In this document: positions 46,924-55,828 of the stretch, one piece after another | How the letters are laid out: each line of letters starts with the position of its first letter | Numbering within the stretch: position 1 is the first letter of the stretch | Assembly: GCF_028736215.1 (NCBI RefSeq) | Contig: NZ_CP117883.1 | Coordinates: 3,410,001 to 3,474,000 of the forward strand | DNA from: Mucilaginibacter sp. KACC 22773 | GTDB taxonomy: Bacteria; Bacteroidota; Bacteroidia; Sphingobacteriales; Sphingobacteriaceae | DNA: 64,000 nt | Reading direction: 5' to 3' | The notes under the pieces: model-generated | What the model was told of the DNA's origin: nothing | What the model saw: the letters and a program-made list of their open reading frames with translations, nothing else | Databases searched by the model: none | Position numbers and translations under genes: made by a program

Positions 46924-47091
46924 TCATCTTAGGCCCTTTTCGTTGCTTTTTTTCCGGCGCATCCTCTTGGTCTGCGCTTGCTTTTGATCTTTTTTATTCT
47001 CATTCTTTAACTCAGGTTTCTTATAATGTTCCAGTTGCTGTACTTCGCCTTTCCAGTTCGTCAAGTTCACCCGATGCTCAGCCGGGTTTGC
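46924..47091 (-). pseudogene. C-terminal fragment rich in Lys/Arg, possibly of a mobilisation protein
   Basis: An open minus-strand stretch of 55 codons after a stop reads NLTNWKGEVQQLEHYKKPEL, then a Lys/Gln/Arg-rich tail (QTKRMRRKKSNEKGLR) and a stop at 46924-46926. It has no start codon of its own. Basic tails like this end many Bacteroidota relaxases and MobB proteins, so a relaxase remnant is possible, but tail sequences are poorly conserved. No gene is seen in the rest of 46786-47187. Confidence 0.3.
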
Positions 47092-47187
47092 CTATAAAAA
47101 TCTGTCATGTTGGATTTTTCACACACCAATTCATAAATATCTCATCATAACATACAGTCTTTCGCGCCCCTCTTATATACCTATTAA

Positions 47188-48879
47188 CTACCAGAACCGC
47201 ACGTAAATAGCCGACAGAAACAACAATATTACCGCAATAAGCGCTATCGATGACGACTTCAATTTAAACATACCTTTATCAACTTCGATAGATTTTGCAC
47301 TAACCGCGGGTCCAAATAAGCTTACTAAAACCATCACCCCAAAAGTTGTCAGGAACGACCAGCCAAGGCATATGAAAAAGGGAATTTCGTAAACACCGGC
47401 TGGGTTTATAAACGCCGAGTACAACCAGGTTTCGGACCCGAATACCTTAACCGCAAACTGGTTGAAAAATACCGAAGCCGCAAAGCCAGTTAGGATGCCT
47501 ATGATGGCAGCCTCGCCGGTGGTGCGTTTCCAAAACATACCCAATAGGAATGTTGCTAACACGCCCGGGCTCACGAAGCTACTGTATTTTTGAACAAAGG
47601 TATAACCGCCTTCGCCACTGATACCCAACATATCATTCCAGGTAAAGGCTACGGCAATTACAAGGCTGCACACAATCGCTATCCTGCCTACCCAAACCAT
47701 ATTACGCTCGGTAGCTTTGATGCTCATATAGTTTTTATAAACATCCAGCGTAAAAATGGTAGATATACTGTTTACTTTACCTGCAATAGAGGCCACAATT
47801 GCCGCCGTTAATACAGCCAGTGATAAGCCCTTTAAACCCGAAGGCAAAAAGGATAATATAGCCGAGTAAGCGCCGTCCTTTTTGCCGCCAACAAGCATTG
47901 GCAAATCGCCGTGTTTGTACAATACAAAAGCTACAATGCCCGGCAGCATTACAATAACCGGCATCAGGATTTTAAGCAAACTGGCAAACAGGATACCCGT
48001 ACGGGCTGTATGCAAATTGGCTCCCAGTGCACGTTGCGTTATATATTGGTTACAGCCCCAATAGTTTAGGTTGCTTATCCATTGCCCACCCGCGTACATG
48101 GCAAAGCCTGGCAGAATTAAGTATTTACTTATCGTTTCAACAGACGCGCCATGAGCAGGCTTTTTAAAGATGAGGTGGAAATGATCGGGCGAATCTTTCA
48201 GGATGAGTTTTAAACCGGTAAGCGCGTTTTGACCGAAACCAAATTTGTCGCTTACAATAGTTAGCGATAAATACGTAATGGCAAGCCCGCCAATAATGAG
48301 CACCGCAACCTGTACCACATCGGTATAACCAACCACCTGCATGCCACCAAGGGCGATGATTACTCCAAATATAGCCAAGCCAATCATAATCTCGTGCAAA
48401 TACCCGCCGCCAAGCAGGCCGTTAATAGCCAGTGCACCAAGGTATAGAATGGCTGTAAGGTTGATAAATATGTACAACGCCAGCCAAAATATAGACATCA
48501 CCAGCGCCACTCCGCTGTTATACCTGTCTTTCAGGAACTGCGGCATGGTGTAAATTTTATTTTTGATATATACCGGCATAAAAAATACCGCTACAATAAT
48601 CAGCGTGGCTGCGCCCAGCCATTCGTAAACGGCTACGGCAATGCCTGCAAAAAAACCATCGCCGCTCATGCCTATAAATTGCTCGGCCGAGATATTGGAC
48701 GCGATAATGGATGCCCCTATAGCCCACCAGGTAAGTGACCCTTCGGCCAGGAAAAAGCTGTGCGAACTGGAATTAGTTTCTGCTTTTTTACGGCGATAAA
48801 CCAGGTAACCATAAACGGAAACCAAAACGAAATAAGTAAAAAATACGATCAGATCGCCTATGGAAATATACTTCAGCAT
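47188..48879 (-). CDS. sodium:solute symporter (SSS family), probable sugar transporter
   Basis: 563 residues with about 14 hydrophobic segments and the SSS/SGLT pattern: FFLAEGSLTWWAIGASIIAS near the start (first helix with ISAEQFIGMSG), GGMQVVGYTDVVQVAVLIIGG, and WISNLNYWGCNQYITQRALGA. The last motif (NYWGxNQYI) is typical of the SGLT subgroup that carries sugars with sodium through the inner membrane. The gene is divergent from a LacI regulator with a palindromic site between them, so it is probably induced by the transported sugar. It is the only transporter seen near the glycan-degrading genes. Confidence 0.9.
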   Translation of the reverse strand: MLKYISIGDLIVFFTYFVLVSVYGYLVYRRKKAETNSSSHSFFLAEGSLTWWAIGASIIASNISAEQFIGMSGDGFFAGIAVAVYEWLGAATLIIVAVFFMPVYIKNKIYTMPQFLKDRYNSGVALVMSIFWLALYIFINLTAILYLGALAINGLLGGGYLHEIMIGLAIFGVIIALGGMQVVGYTDVVQVAVLIIGGLAITYLSLTIVSDKFGFGQNALTGLKLILKDSPDHFHLIFKKPAHGASVETISKYLILPGFAMYAGGQWISNLNYWGCNQYITQRALGANLHTARTGILFASLLKILMPVIVMLPGIVAFVLYKHGDLPMLVGGKKDGAYSAILSFLPSGLKGLSLAVLTAAIVASIAGKVNSISTIFTLDVYKNYMSIKATERNMVWVGRIAIVCSLVIAVAFTWNDMLGISGEGGYTFVQKYSSFVSPGVLATFLLGMFWKRTTGEAAIIGILTGFAASVFFNQFAVKVFGSETWLYSAFINPAGVYEIPFFICLGWSFLTTFGVMVLVSLFGPAVSAKSIEVDKGMFKLKSSSIALIAVILLFLSAIYVRFW

Positions 48880-49228
48880 GTTTGTTTTTGCAATGGGAAT
48901 TAGGTTATACCCGGTTCAATTCTCAAATCTATAAAATAAAATGGACTGACAATGGTTTACGTTTATCAAATGTCAATGATACAGCTGTAGTAAACTATTT
49001 AATACCACAATAGCTACTAATACATCCCGACAAGGTGTTTCTTTTAACTTGCTCATAAGTTTATAATTTTATTAAAGGAAATGTAATTGGTAAACAGTTC
49101 CTTATGGCTATAAAATCCAAACATGCTTAATTACTACTATACATTTAGCAAAATCATATTATTTATTTGCTTAAACGTTTAACTAAATTAGCACCCTTAT
49201 TATATCAGATAATTTGCATTTAACCATT
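48880..49228. other. divergent promoter region, symporter / LacI regulator
   Basis: An AT-rich stretch of about 350 bp contains the operator-like palindrome listed separately, 46 bp before the LacI start and about 290 bp before the symporter start. I see no gene here. Confidence 0.5.
49171..49182. promoter_or_regulatory. LacI-type operator, 12-bp perfect palindrome
   Basis: TTAAACGTTTAA is a perfect palindrome with a central CG step, the form of operators bound by LacI/GalR proteins whose hinge helix inserts at the CG. It lies 46 bp upstream of the LacI-family gene, so autoregulation and control of the divergent symporter are likely. Confidence 0.6.
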
Positions 49229-50269
49229 ATGGCCGATACCCCCAAAAGCGACAAAGTAGATATGAAGACACTGGCCAAAGTGCTCAATGTATCTATCGCC
49301 ACCGTATCAAAAGCCCTTAGGGATAGTCATGACATCGGCCCCGAAACAAAGCTGAAAGTAATTGAAGCTGCCCGTAAGCTCAATTACGTGCCCAACCCCT
49401 ATGCCAGTAGTCTCCGTAAAAAAGCCAGCAACACTATTGCCATTATTATCCCCGAAATTGCCGACAGCTTTTTTAGCCAGGCCATCAACGGTATTGAAAG
49501 CATAGTAGCCATAAAAAAATACCATACACTGATTTACCTTACCCATGACAGTTACGAGCGCGAAGCCTACATGTTTGGCGAACTTGCCAGCGGCCGGGTT
49601 GATGGGGTAATTATGTCAGTAGCCAGTAATACCGAAGATACCGACCACATTAAAACCCTGCAGCAGGCAGGCGTGCCCATTGTGTTTTTCGACCGGGTTT
49701 TTGATGACCTAAATTCGGTAAAAATTACTACCGACGACCTGAACAGTGCATACACAGCCACTAATCATTTGCTGGATGCAGGTTGTAAAAACATCTCGCT
49801 CGTTACCATCAAAGGTTACCCCTCCATCCTATCGGCCAGGGAACAAGGCTATAAAAAGGCGCTGGCCGAACGGGGCATCCAGCCAAAGGAATCGGGCATG
49901 GTTACCTGTTCAAATAAATATAACAACGAAAATGTTGAAGTAATAAAAGAACACCTTACACTTCAAAAGCCGGATGGCATTATCGCAACGGTAGAACACC
50001 TGGCTACATCAACCTACCTGGCCTGCAATGAATTAAAGCTAAATATCCCACGGGATGTTAAAGTGGTTTGCTTTACCAACCAGATAACCGCCCCCATCCT
50101 AAACCCGCCACTCACAACCATTTTGCAGCCCGCATTTGATATGGGCAAAAAGGCCGCACAATTATTATTTGATCATTTGGCCGGCAAAGCTGTTGAAAAC
50201 AATAAAGAGATAGTTTTACCCTCAACGCTGGTGATCAGGGAATCTTCAATTATTGAGTTGTTGAATTAG
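49229..50269 (+). CDS. LacI-family transcriptional regulator
   Basis: 346 residues from the ATG at 49229 (MADTPKSDKVDMKTLAKVL); a TTG five codons earlier is less likely. The helix-turn-helix is VDMKTLAKVLNVSIATVSKALRDS, followed by the hinge (YVPNPYASSLRKKASNTIAII) and a periplasmic-binding-type sensor domain (IIPEIADSFFSQAINGIES, GVPIVFFDRVFDDLNSVKI, TTILQPAFDMGKKAAQLL). It should bind a sugar or sugar phosphate. The divergent SSS symporter gene and the palindrome at 49171-49182 point to the target. Confidence 0.9.
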   Translation: MADTPKSDKVDMKTLAKVLNVSIATVSKALRDSHDIGPETKLKVIEAARKLNYVPNPYASSLRKKASNTIAIIIPEIADSFFSQAINGIESIVAIKKYHTLIYLTHDSYEREAYMFGELASGRVDGVIMSVASNTEDTDHIKTLQQAGVPIVFFDRVFDDLNSVKITTDDLNSAYTATNHLLDAGCKNISLVTIKGYPSILSAREQGYKKALAERGIQPKESGMVTCSNKYNNENVEVIKEHLTLQKPDGIIATVEHLATSTYLACNELKLNIPRDVKVVCFTNQITAPILNPPLTTILQPAFDMGKKAAQLLFDHLAGKAVENNKEIVLPSTLVIRESSIIELLN

Positions 50270-50360
50270 TGAATTATTGAATTTTTCAGATTGGGAAGAT
50301 CGAATCAAAATTAAGCTATACGACTTGAATTGAATAAACTTATCTTCCGAATTGGGCGAT

Positions 50361-50450
50361 GCCTGCGGCCCGGGCTGTCTGTTCATACGCCTTCAAGGCG
50401 TTACACACGGGCCGGTATCCACGCCCATCCCTATCGCGGCAGATCATCAC
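50361..50450. repeat. GC-rich structured intergenic repeat
   Basis: A GC-rich block in AT-rich DNA can fold as a nested hairpin: CGGCCCG (50366-50372) with CGGGCCG (50408-50414) around the inner stem ACGCC/GGCGT (50387-50391 and 50397-50401). Similar blocks recur between genes in Sphingobacteriaceae as I remember them. The 82-codon frame across it is not a gene. It lies between the LacI gene and the end of the histidine kinase gene. Confidence 0.5.
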
Positions 50451-50544
50451 TTAATTTTTCTGATTATAACTTAAATCAAAGTACGGCTTGGATATCATCG
50501 TTTGCCAGCGCAGCAATCATTTTATTTTCTTTGATATTTTTCAG

Positions 50545-51765
50545 TCAGACAGGTAAGCTTTGCTTTAATGGAAGTTGAATTCTGAAGGTTGTTCCTTCAT
50601 TCTGTTTGCAGACAAATTCGATGTTTCCATCCAATAGCTCAACATATCTTTTTACAATATTGAGTCCCAAACCTGTACCCTGGATGTTTCCTGTGTTACC
50701 AGCCCTGAAAAATCTTGCAAATATGTTAGCTTGTTCGGCTTCCGGTATGCCAATGCCCTGGTCTTCCACGGTTATCGTAATATCATAATCCGTTACAGTG
50801 GTCAGCAGCTTTATTTCCTTTTCCTCCGCTGAATATTTGCAGGCATTCGAGAGCAGGTTTAGCAATATATGTTGTATAATTTTTCGGTCTTCTTTAATTT
50901 CGTTGTTTCCGGTATGGCTGTGGTGAATTTGCTGGCCTTTTTTCTTTGTTGCAGACACTTCCTCCATCATATCCTCGCAAAGCCCGGGAAGATCGAAATT
51001 TGCCCTTTGAATTTCCACATTCTCGCTTTCCAGTTTTTCAATAGACAGAAATTCATCAAGTATAACTACCAGGTTTTTAATGGACGACTTGATACGTGTC
51101 AAATACCTTTCCATCTTCCCCGTCTCTCCCAATTTCGCATATTGTCCAATCAGCGTCGTACTCGACAACATTGAAGTCAAAGGCGTCCGAAATTCATGTG
51201 AAGCCATGCCAATAAAACGGGATTTCATAATGCTAAGTTCCTCAGTTTTGGCCAACTGTATTTCAATCTGGTGTTCATGTTCTTTTAGTTTAGTTATGTC
51301 GGTTACCATAGAGAGTAAATGTTTGAACCGGAGTTTTTCGTCCTTTATTACCTTTGACTTTATAAACGCAAAAAAAACAGCGCCATCCTTTTTTTTAATT
51401 TCACATTCCATACGTCCCAATGTCCCTTCTTCAACGGCAATGTTCATGTGCCGGTAGAAATTGTCCTGATCGCGTTCTGTATGGAGAAACGTAGAAAATG
51501 GTTTGTTAATAAGCTGCTCTTTATCAATTCCCAATTGAATAGATGCCCGCACATTTACTTTTTCGATAATGCCATTCTTATCCAAAATAAAATAGCCAAC
51601 CGGCGAAAGTTCAAACAGTTCCGAATATTCTAAAAGAGCAGTGTTGAGTTTTTCCTGTATTTCAAGTAATTCCGCATTTTGCATTTGCAGCTCTATCTCA
51701 TGCACGCTTAGTTCATGCTCCAATTCGTTAGAGTTTGATTTTCCTGTCCGCTGTATTAAATTCAC
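50545..51765 (-). CDS. PAS-domain sensor histidine kinase
   Basis: 406 residues from a GTG at 51765. A coiled coil (1-45) is followed by a PAS domain (LFELSPVGYFILDKNGIIE, about 47-160), the dimerisation/His box SRFIGMASHEFRTPLTSM (His190), and a catalytic ATPase domain with LLNLLSNACKYSA, DQGIGIPEAE and GTGLGLNIVKRY. No membrane segment is seen, so it should sense a cytoplasmic signal. No response regulator is adjacent. The coding frame continues upstream of the GTG (NEEFPLLRKKAE is typical of the real N-terminus) but has no ATG; an ATG at 51824 is one base out of frame across an A8 tract (51800-51807). See findings. Confidence 0.8.
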   Translation of the reverse strand: MNLIQRTGKSNSNELEHELSVHEIELQMQNAELLEIQEKLNTALLEYSELFELSPVGYFILDKNGIIEKVNVRASIQLGIDKEQLINKPFSTFLHTERDQDNFYRHMNIAVEEGTLGRMECEIKKKDGAVFFAFIKSKVIKDEKLRFKHLLSMVTDITKLKEHEHQIEIQLAKTEELSIMKSRFIGMASHEFRTPLTSMLSSTTLIGQYAKLGETGKMERYLTRIKSSIKNLVVILDEFLSIEKLESENVEIQRANFDLPGLCEDMMEEVSATKKKGQQIHHSHTGNNEIKEDRKIIQHILLNLLSNACKYSAEEKEIKLLTTVTDYDITITVEDQGIGIPEAEQANIFARFFRAGNTGNIQGTGLGLNIVKRYVELLDGNIEFVCKQNEGTTFRIQLPLKQSLPV

Positions 51766-51874
51766 TTCTGCCTTTTTGCGTAGTAAAGGAAACTCTTCAT
51801 TTTTTTTGCCCTGGATTTGCTCATATTGCTCAACGGCCTTAAAATAACAAACTTAATTTATCTTTAATTTATCT

Positions 51875-52288
51875 TCAATTTCTCCCCGCCTGGCTCAATA
51901 CCTCATTAAATTTTTCGGGCAGGGTAATATACTTATCCATCCAATAATAAGTGGCATCGCGCGGTTGCCCCTTACCCAGCAGGCGTTCAAAACCGTTATC
52001 TGCATTTAAAGAATTGGTCCGCCTGGCAAATGCATCAGGAAAATCGTTTGAAAAATCGTGATCTATCACAAAACCTATCTGGCAAGTAATATCTAAGCTA
52101 AATCTTTTCGTTTCAAACCAATCGTACAGTGTACGCCGGCTAACATTTAGCTTGCGGGCAATTTCACTAATACCCATATGGTCTTTCCTTTCAAAACGTT
52201 CAACAGCATGTCCGTAATGCGAATCTTCGCCAATTGTACTCCCATTATTAAAATAGTCATTTACGAAGTAGTCTTTAGCCCTGATCAT
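51875..52288 (-). CDS. small helix-turn-helix protein
   Basis: 137 residues. The segment MGISEIARKLNVSRRTLYDWF (about 38-58) is a clear helix-turn-helix of the transposase/XRE-like type. The rest (DITCQIGFVIDHDFSNDFP, ATYYWMDKYITLPEKFNEVL) is a small conserved C-terminal domain found in short Bacteroidota regulators that I cannot name. It lies 110 bp upstream of the histidine kinase start on the same strand. Its target and role are unknown. Confidence 0.75.
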   Translation of the reverse strand: MIRAKDYFVNDYFNNGSTIGEDSHYGHAVERFERKDHMGISEIARKLNVSRRTLYDWFETKRFSLDITCQIGFVIDHDFSNDFPDAFARRTNSLNADNGFERLLGKGQPRDATYYWMDKYITLPEKFNEVLSQAGRN

Positions 52289-52980
52289 TTTATAGTACTT
52301 AGGTTAAAGTTTACAGTGTGAGAATTTTGTATATCAAAGTAAATTTGTTTAGCCTGAAAACGATTGCATCGGGGGCAAATACAATTTTAAGTTTTTTGGT
52401 TAGTAATAATTTAGGTGTCCTCAGTTTGTTAATATCCCGGCAGCCCTTAACCGGGCGATTTAAAAATAAAAGAATTAGAACAACAAAACGACCTTTTAAA
52501 GCCCAAGTAACAACCATAAAAAGCCACAAAATGAACTAATTAAACTTAAAGTTAAAAACAAAACATCGGTTTCTCGGCAAGCAAGCTTCGTTGATGTACT
52601 AGGCGATATGCCTTGATATTTAATTAACATTAAGATATCTTAACGCGGGGTTTATCATTAAGGAAGTGTTGGCCGCAGCATTGCATGTGAGTTATTTATG
52701 CCCCGATTGGAAAAGCTTATGAACATCCCTATTCACGCCTAAGCAACAAAAATGCTATTTCACCAAATAAACATCAAGCCATATGTGGGTTAGCCAGTTA
52801 TGAATAGCTTTATATTATTGAGATATCAAAATAGCGCTGGTTAGTTTGAATATTCTGCCATAGTACTCCTAATAGTAATGAGGATCATGAGATGTGGTGC
52901 CGACCGTCATTTGGATCTTTCCGGTGCGCATTTAGGTTTGTATTTAAATAAGTTATCTTTTTTATTTAACTCACCACACC
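52289..52980. other. AT-rich region without a supported gene
   Basis: About 690 bp between two divergently placed genes. Only short frames (about 70 codons) without family patterns are present. I see no tRNA, repeat array or terminator that I can support. The promoter of the NHL lipoprotein must be at its right end. Confidence 0.4.
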
Positions 52981-54099
52981 ATGAGAACTCGAACAACTTT
53001 CATTTTAACATTTGCTCTACTGTTGGGCAACGCATCCTGTGTTAAAGAACTTAATGCTCCTACCAGTGTATCGCTAAGCCCCCTTGCCGACAGCAGAATA
53101 CAGGCTCCGTTCAATATTAAACCGACCACAGTAACAGTAAGCACATTTGTGGGCAGTTTACAACAGGGCTCGGCTGATGGCACAGGCACGACAGCTTCAT
53201 TTAATAAGCCAAGAAGTTTGGCGTTAGATGCTTCCGGTAACTTTTATATGATAGATCAGATAAATTGTACAATACGTAAGATAACCCCATTGGCCGTCGT
53301 GACGACGCTCGCGGGCAGTGGTTTTCCGGGGTTTGCCGATGGGCAGGGCGCTAAGGCTGAATTTTCTTATCCATCTGGCCTGGCGGTGGACGTTTCCGGT
53401 TATTTATACGTAGCAGATGGTACCAGGATACGTAAGGTCAGCCCGTCAGGCCTGGTGACAACCTTTGCCGGCAGCGGAGCGGCCGGTTCCGCCGATGGAA
53501 AGGGTGCTGCAGCCTCATTTTGGGGAGCAACAGATGTAGCCTTAGATGTTTCAGGTAATGTTTATGTGGCAGATTTCCTTAATTTCAAAATCCGAAAAAT
53601 AAGCCCGGATGGCATGGTAAGTACCTTTGCAGGGAGTGGAGTTCAGGGAACAGCAAATGGCAAGGGTGCTAAAGCTTCATTTGACAGCCCGAATGGCTTG
53701 ACAGTGGATACAAAAGGTAATGTATATGTAGCAGAGGAAATTACTAATCAGATTCGCAAAATAACCCCACACGGGGTAGTTACAACTCTTGCAGGCTCTA
53801 CTGAACGAGGTTCAAACGATGGCAAGGGTGCTAAAGCTTCGTTTTATTACCCCGGGGGCATGTGCTTAGATGCTTCAGGAAATTTGTACGTAGCTGATAA
53901 TGGTAGCAATAAAATACGAAAGGTGACCGCACAGGGTGACGTGACAACTGTTGCGGGTAACGGCGTTGAGGGCTTCGCAAATGGGCCAGCTGCCTCTGCA
54001 TCATTCAATCGGCCAACAGACGTGGCGGTAGATATTTTCGGATATATTTATGTAGCGGATTGGCAAAACAACATGATACGAAAAATAGTGATCAGGTGA
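52981..54099 (+). CDS. NHL-repeat lipoprotein, six-bladed beta-propeller
   Basis: 372 residues. The signal MRTRTTFILTFALLLGNASC gives a lipobox with Cys20. After a 35-residue linker come six repeats of about 50 residues built on TTFAGSG-x-x-G-x-ADGKGA-x-A-x-F, then LA-x-D-x-SGN-x-YVAD, then IRK-x-P-x-G. These are NHL repeats, and six give a complete propeller for binding protein or glycan at the outer surface. The sixth repeat ends at the stop with YVADWQNNMIRKIVIR, so the protein is whole. Its ligand is unknown. Confidence 0.85.
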   Translation: MRTRTTFILTFALLLGNASCVKELNAPTSVSLSPLADSRIQAPFNIKPTTVTVSTFVGSLQQGSADGTGTTASFNKPRSLALDASGNFYMIDQINCTIRKITPLAVVTTLAGSGFPGFADGQGAKAEFSYPSGLAVDVSGYLYVADGTRIRKVSPSGLVTTFAGSGAAGSADGKGAAASFWGATDVALDVSGNVYVADFLNFKIRKISPDGMVSTFAGSGVQGTANGKGAKASFDSPNGLTVDTKGNVYVAEEITNQIRKITPHGVVTTLAGSTERGSNDGKGAKASFYYPGGMCLDASGNLYVADNGSNKIRKVTAQGDVTTVAGNGVEGFANGPAASASFNRPTDVAVDIFGYIYVADWQNNMIRKIVIR

Positions 54100-54572
54100 T
54101 CATGAGACGCTGATTTCATAAACCAGAAAAGTAAACTTACTGATGATTGAAAGAAAGAGGCGTTCAACGTGCATCCCAGAGCCTTTGCGATGTATGCAGC
54201 CCCCTGGTTTGTCAACACTATTTGAGTCCGCACCAAAAGCCCGGTTTTGCTGCTTTATTTTTTCAAGAGTATAGTCTTTACCGTTTAAAGCCCGGTACAG
54301 CAAAATAGTCAGGAGCCGTGGCTGTCGCCGCCGTTTATTTATAATATTCTTAACCCTTTTCCTATGTCGCTACCTTTGTGACTGCTGTGTTTTGGTTACT
54401 TCACGGGCGGCTGGAAAACAAGCGAATATGAGGAACGAATACTTACCTGTGTACGGAAGTAAGGCTGGTTGCAAAATTAAACCCGGCGCTTAGCGTGTGA
54501 TGTAATGCGGAAGCCTGCCGTAGCGCCGTGCCCTGCCTGTTGCAAAAAAATTCTGCCACTCACAACTCAAAC
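54100..54572. other. intergenic region without a supported gene
   Basis: About 470 bp between the NHL gene and nagA. Short minus-strand frames (to about 67 codons) do not match a family that I know. No clear terminator hairpin or repeat was found by eye. Confidence 0.4.
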
Positions 54573-55754
54573 CTACCCACCATACACCAGCTTTCCGTTC
54601 ACGATTGTTGCCTGAATATTTACCTGCTCATCAAATATGGCAATGTCGGCATCAAGGCCTTCAACTAAAGCGCCTTTGCGGTCATCTACCCCCATAATCA
54701 TTGCCGGGTTTTTGGTCATCATTTTTACGGCTTCGGGCAGTGGCACGTCGGCCATTGTCATCATCGTACGTACCAGCCTGTCGCAGGTGGCCACACTGCC
54801 GGCAAATGAGCTGCGGTCGGGTAGTTTGGCAACGCCGTCTTCTACAATAACTTTTAAACCGGTATCCTTATTACCCAGTACGCTATCACCTTCGGGCATA
54901 CCCGCCGCCCGCATGGCATCGGTGATGAGCGCTATCCTGTCCGGCCCTTTAATTTTGTAAACCAGTTTTAACAAGGGCGCAGGCAAATGAATACCATCGG
55001 CAATAACCTCCACATCCATAGCATCAATCAAAAAAGCGGCTTCAATAACTCCGGCGTAACGGTAGGCATTGCGCCTGGTTACACCCGACATGCCAGAATA
55101 TAAATGCGTTGCCAACTTGTAACCGTTTTCAAAAGCTAAGGCAACTTCCTCGTAAATAGCATCCGTATGCGCCAAAGCGGGCATAATGCCGTTGGCCTGC
55201 AGGTATTTGGCAAACTGAATTGCGCCGGGCAGTTCCGGTGCGGCGCTCCAGCGTTTGATTGCCTTGGAGTAAGCAATAATCTCTTTATACTCCTCCTCGT
55301 CGGGATTGCGGATATAGCGTGGGTCCTGCGCACCGCGCTGGTTCATGGCAAAGTATGGGCCTTCCAGGTGCATACCTAAAAATTGCGCACCCATTGTATT
55401 TTTAGCATCGGCTGTGGCATACAAATCAAGCGTTTTGAGCAGATCGGCCTTTTCGGCGGTGAGGGTTGTGGGTACCATGGCTGTGGTGCCATAGCGGGCA
55501 TGCGTACGGGCTATTTCCAGGAAAGCTTCCTCGTTACCGTCCATAAAATCGTGGCCCCCACCGCCATGCACATGGATATCAATAAAGCCCGGCGAAACAT
55601 AATTACCATGGGCGTCGATTACCAGGGCATCAGGAGCGTCGATATCTCGCTCAGATATAGCCGCTATCTTTGTTTGGTTGATGAGTATAGTGCCATTAAT
55701 GATGCCCTTGGGGGTGATGATACGGCCGTTTGTGATCTTTACTTGCTTGTTCAT
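54573..55754 (-). CDS. nagA: N-acetylglucosamine-6-phosphate deacetylase
   Basis: 393 residues. NagA removes acetate from GlcNAc-6-phosphate in the cytoplasm. The metal-site motif is VSPGFIDIHVHGGGGHDFMDG (His61, His63), the metal-bridging Glu is in HLEGPYF (Glu131), and THLYSGMSGV and LITDAMRAAGMPEGDS are the later active-site segments. Length and motifs are complete. It is the last gene of a minus-strand group of secreted glycan-degrading enzymes, which suggests that N-acetylated sugars or another route to GlcNAc-6-P feed from that group. nagB is not in the window. Confidence 0.92.
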   Translation of the reverse strand: MNKQVKITNGRIITPKGIINGTILINQTKIAAISERDIDAPDALVIDAHGNYVSPGFIDIHVHGGGGHDFMDGNEEAFLEIARTHARYGTTAMVPTTLTAEKADLLKTLDLYATADAKNTMGAQFLGMHLEGPYFAMNQRGAQDPRYIRNPDEEEYKEIIAYSKAIKRWSAAPELPGAIQFAKYLQANGIMPALAHTDAIYEEVALAFENGYKLATHLYSGMSGVTRRNAYRYAGVIEAAFLIDAMDVEVIADGIHLPAPLLKLVYKIKGPDRIALITDAMRAAGMPEGDSVLGNKDTGLKVIVEDGVAKLPDRSSFAGSVATCDRLVRTMMTMADVPLPEAVKMMTKNPAMIMGVDDRKGALVEGLDADIAIFDEQVNIQATIVNGKLVYGG

Positions 55755-55828
55755 TTGCTGATAGGCCTACAAGTTAAGCTGATTTGGTGAAACTTTAAGT
55801 CTCAGCATAAAAAAAGTAACGAGGCACT

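Noticed and set aside
50330..50578. 82-codon plus frame MNKLIFRIGRCLRPGLS
   Set aside because: It runs across the structured GC-rich repeat and into the end of the histidine kinase gene on the other strand; it is a by-product of the repeat.
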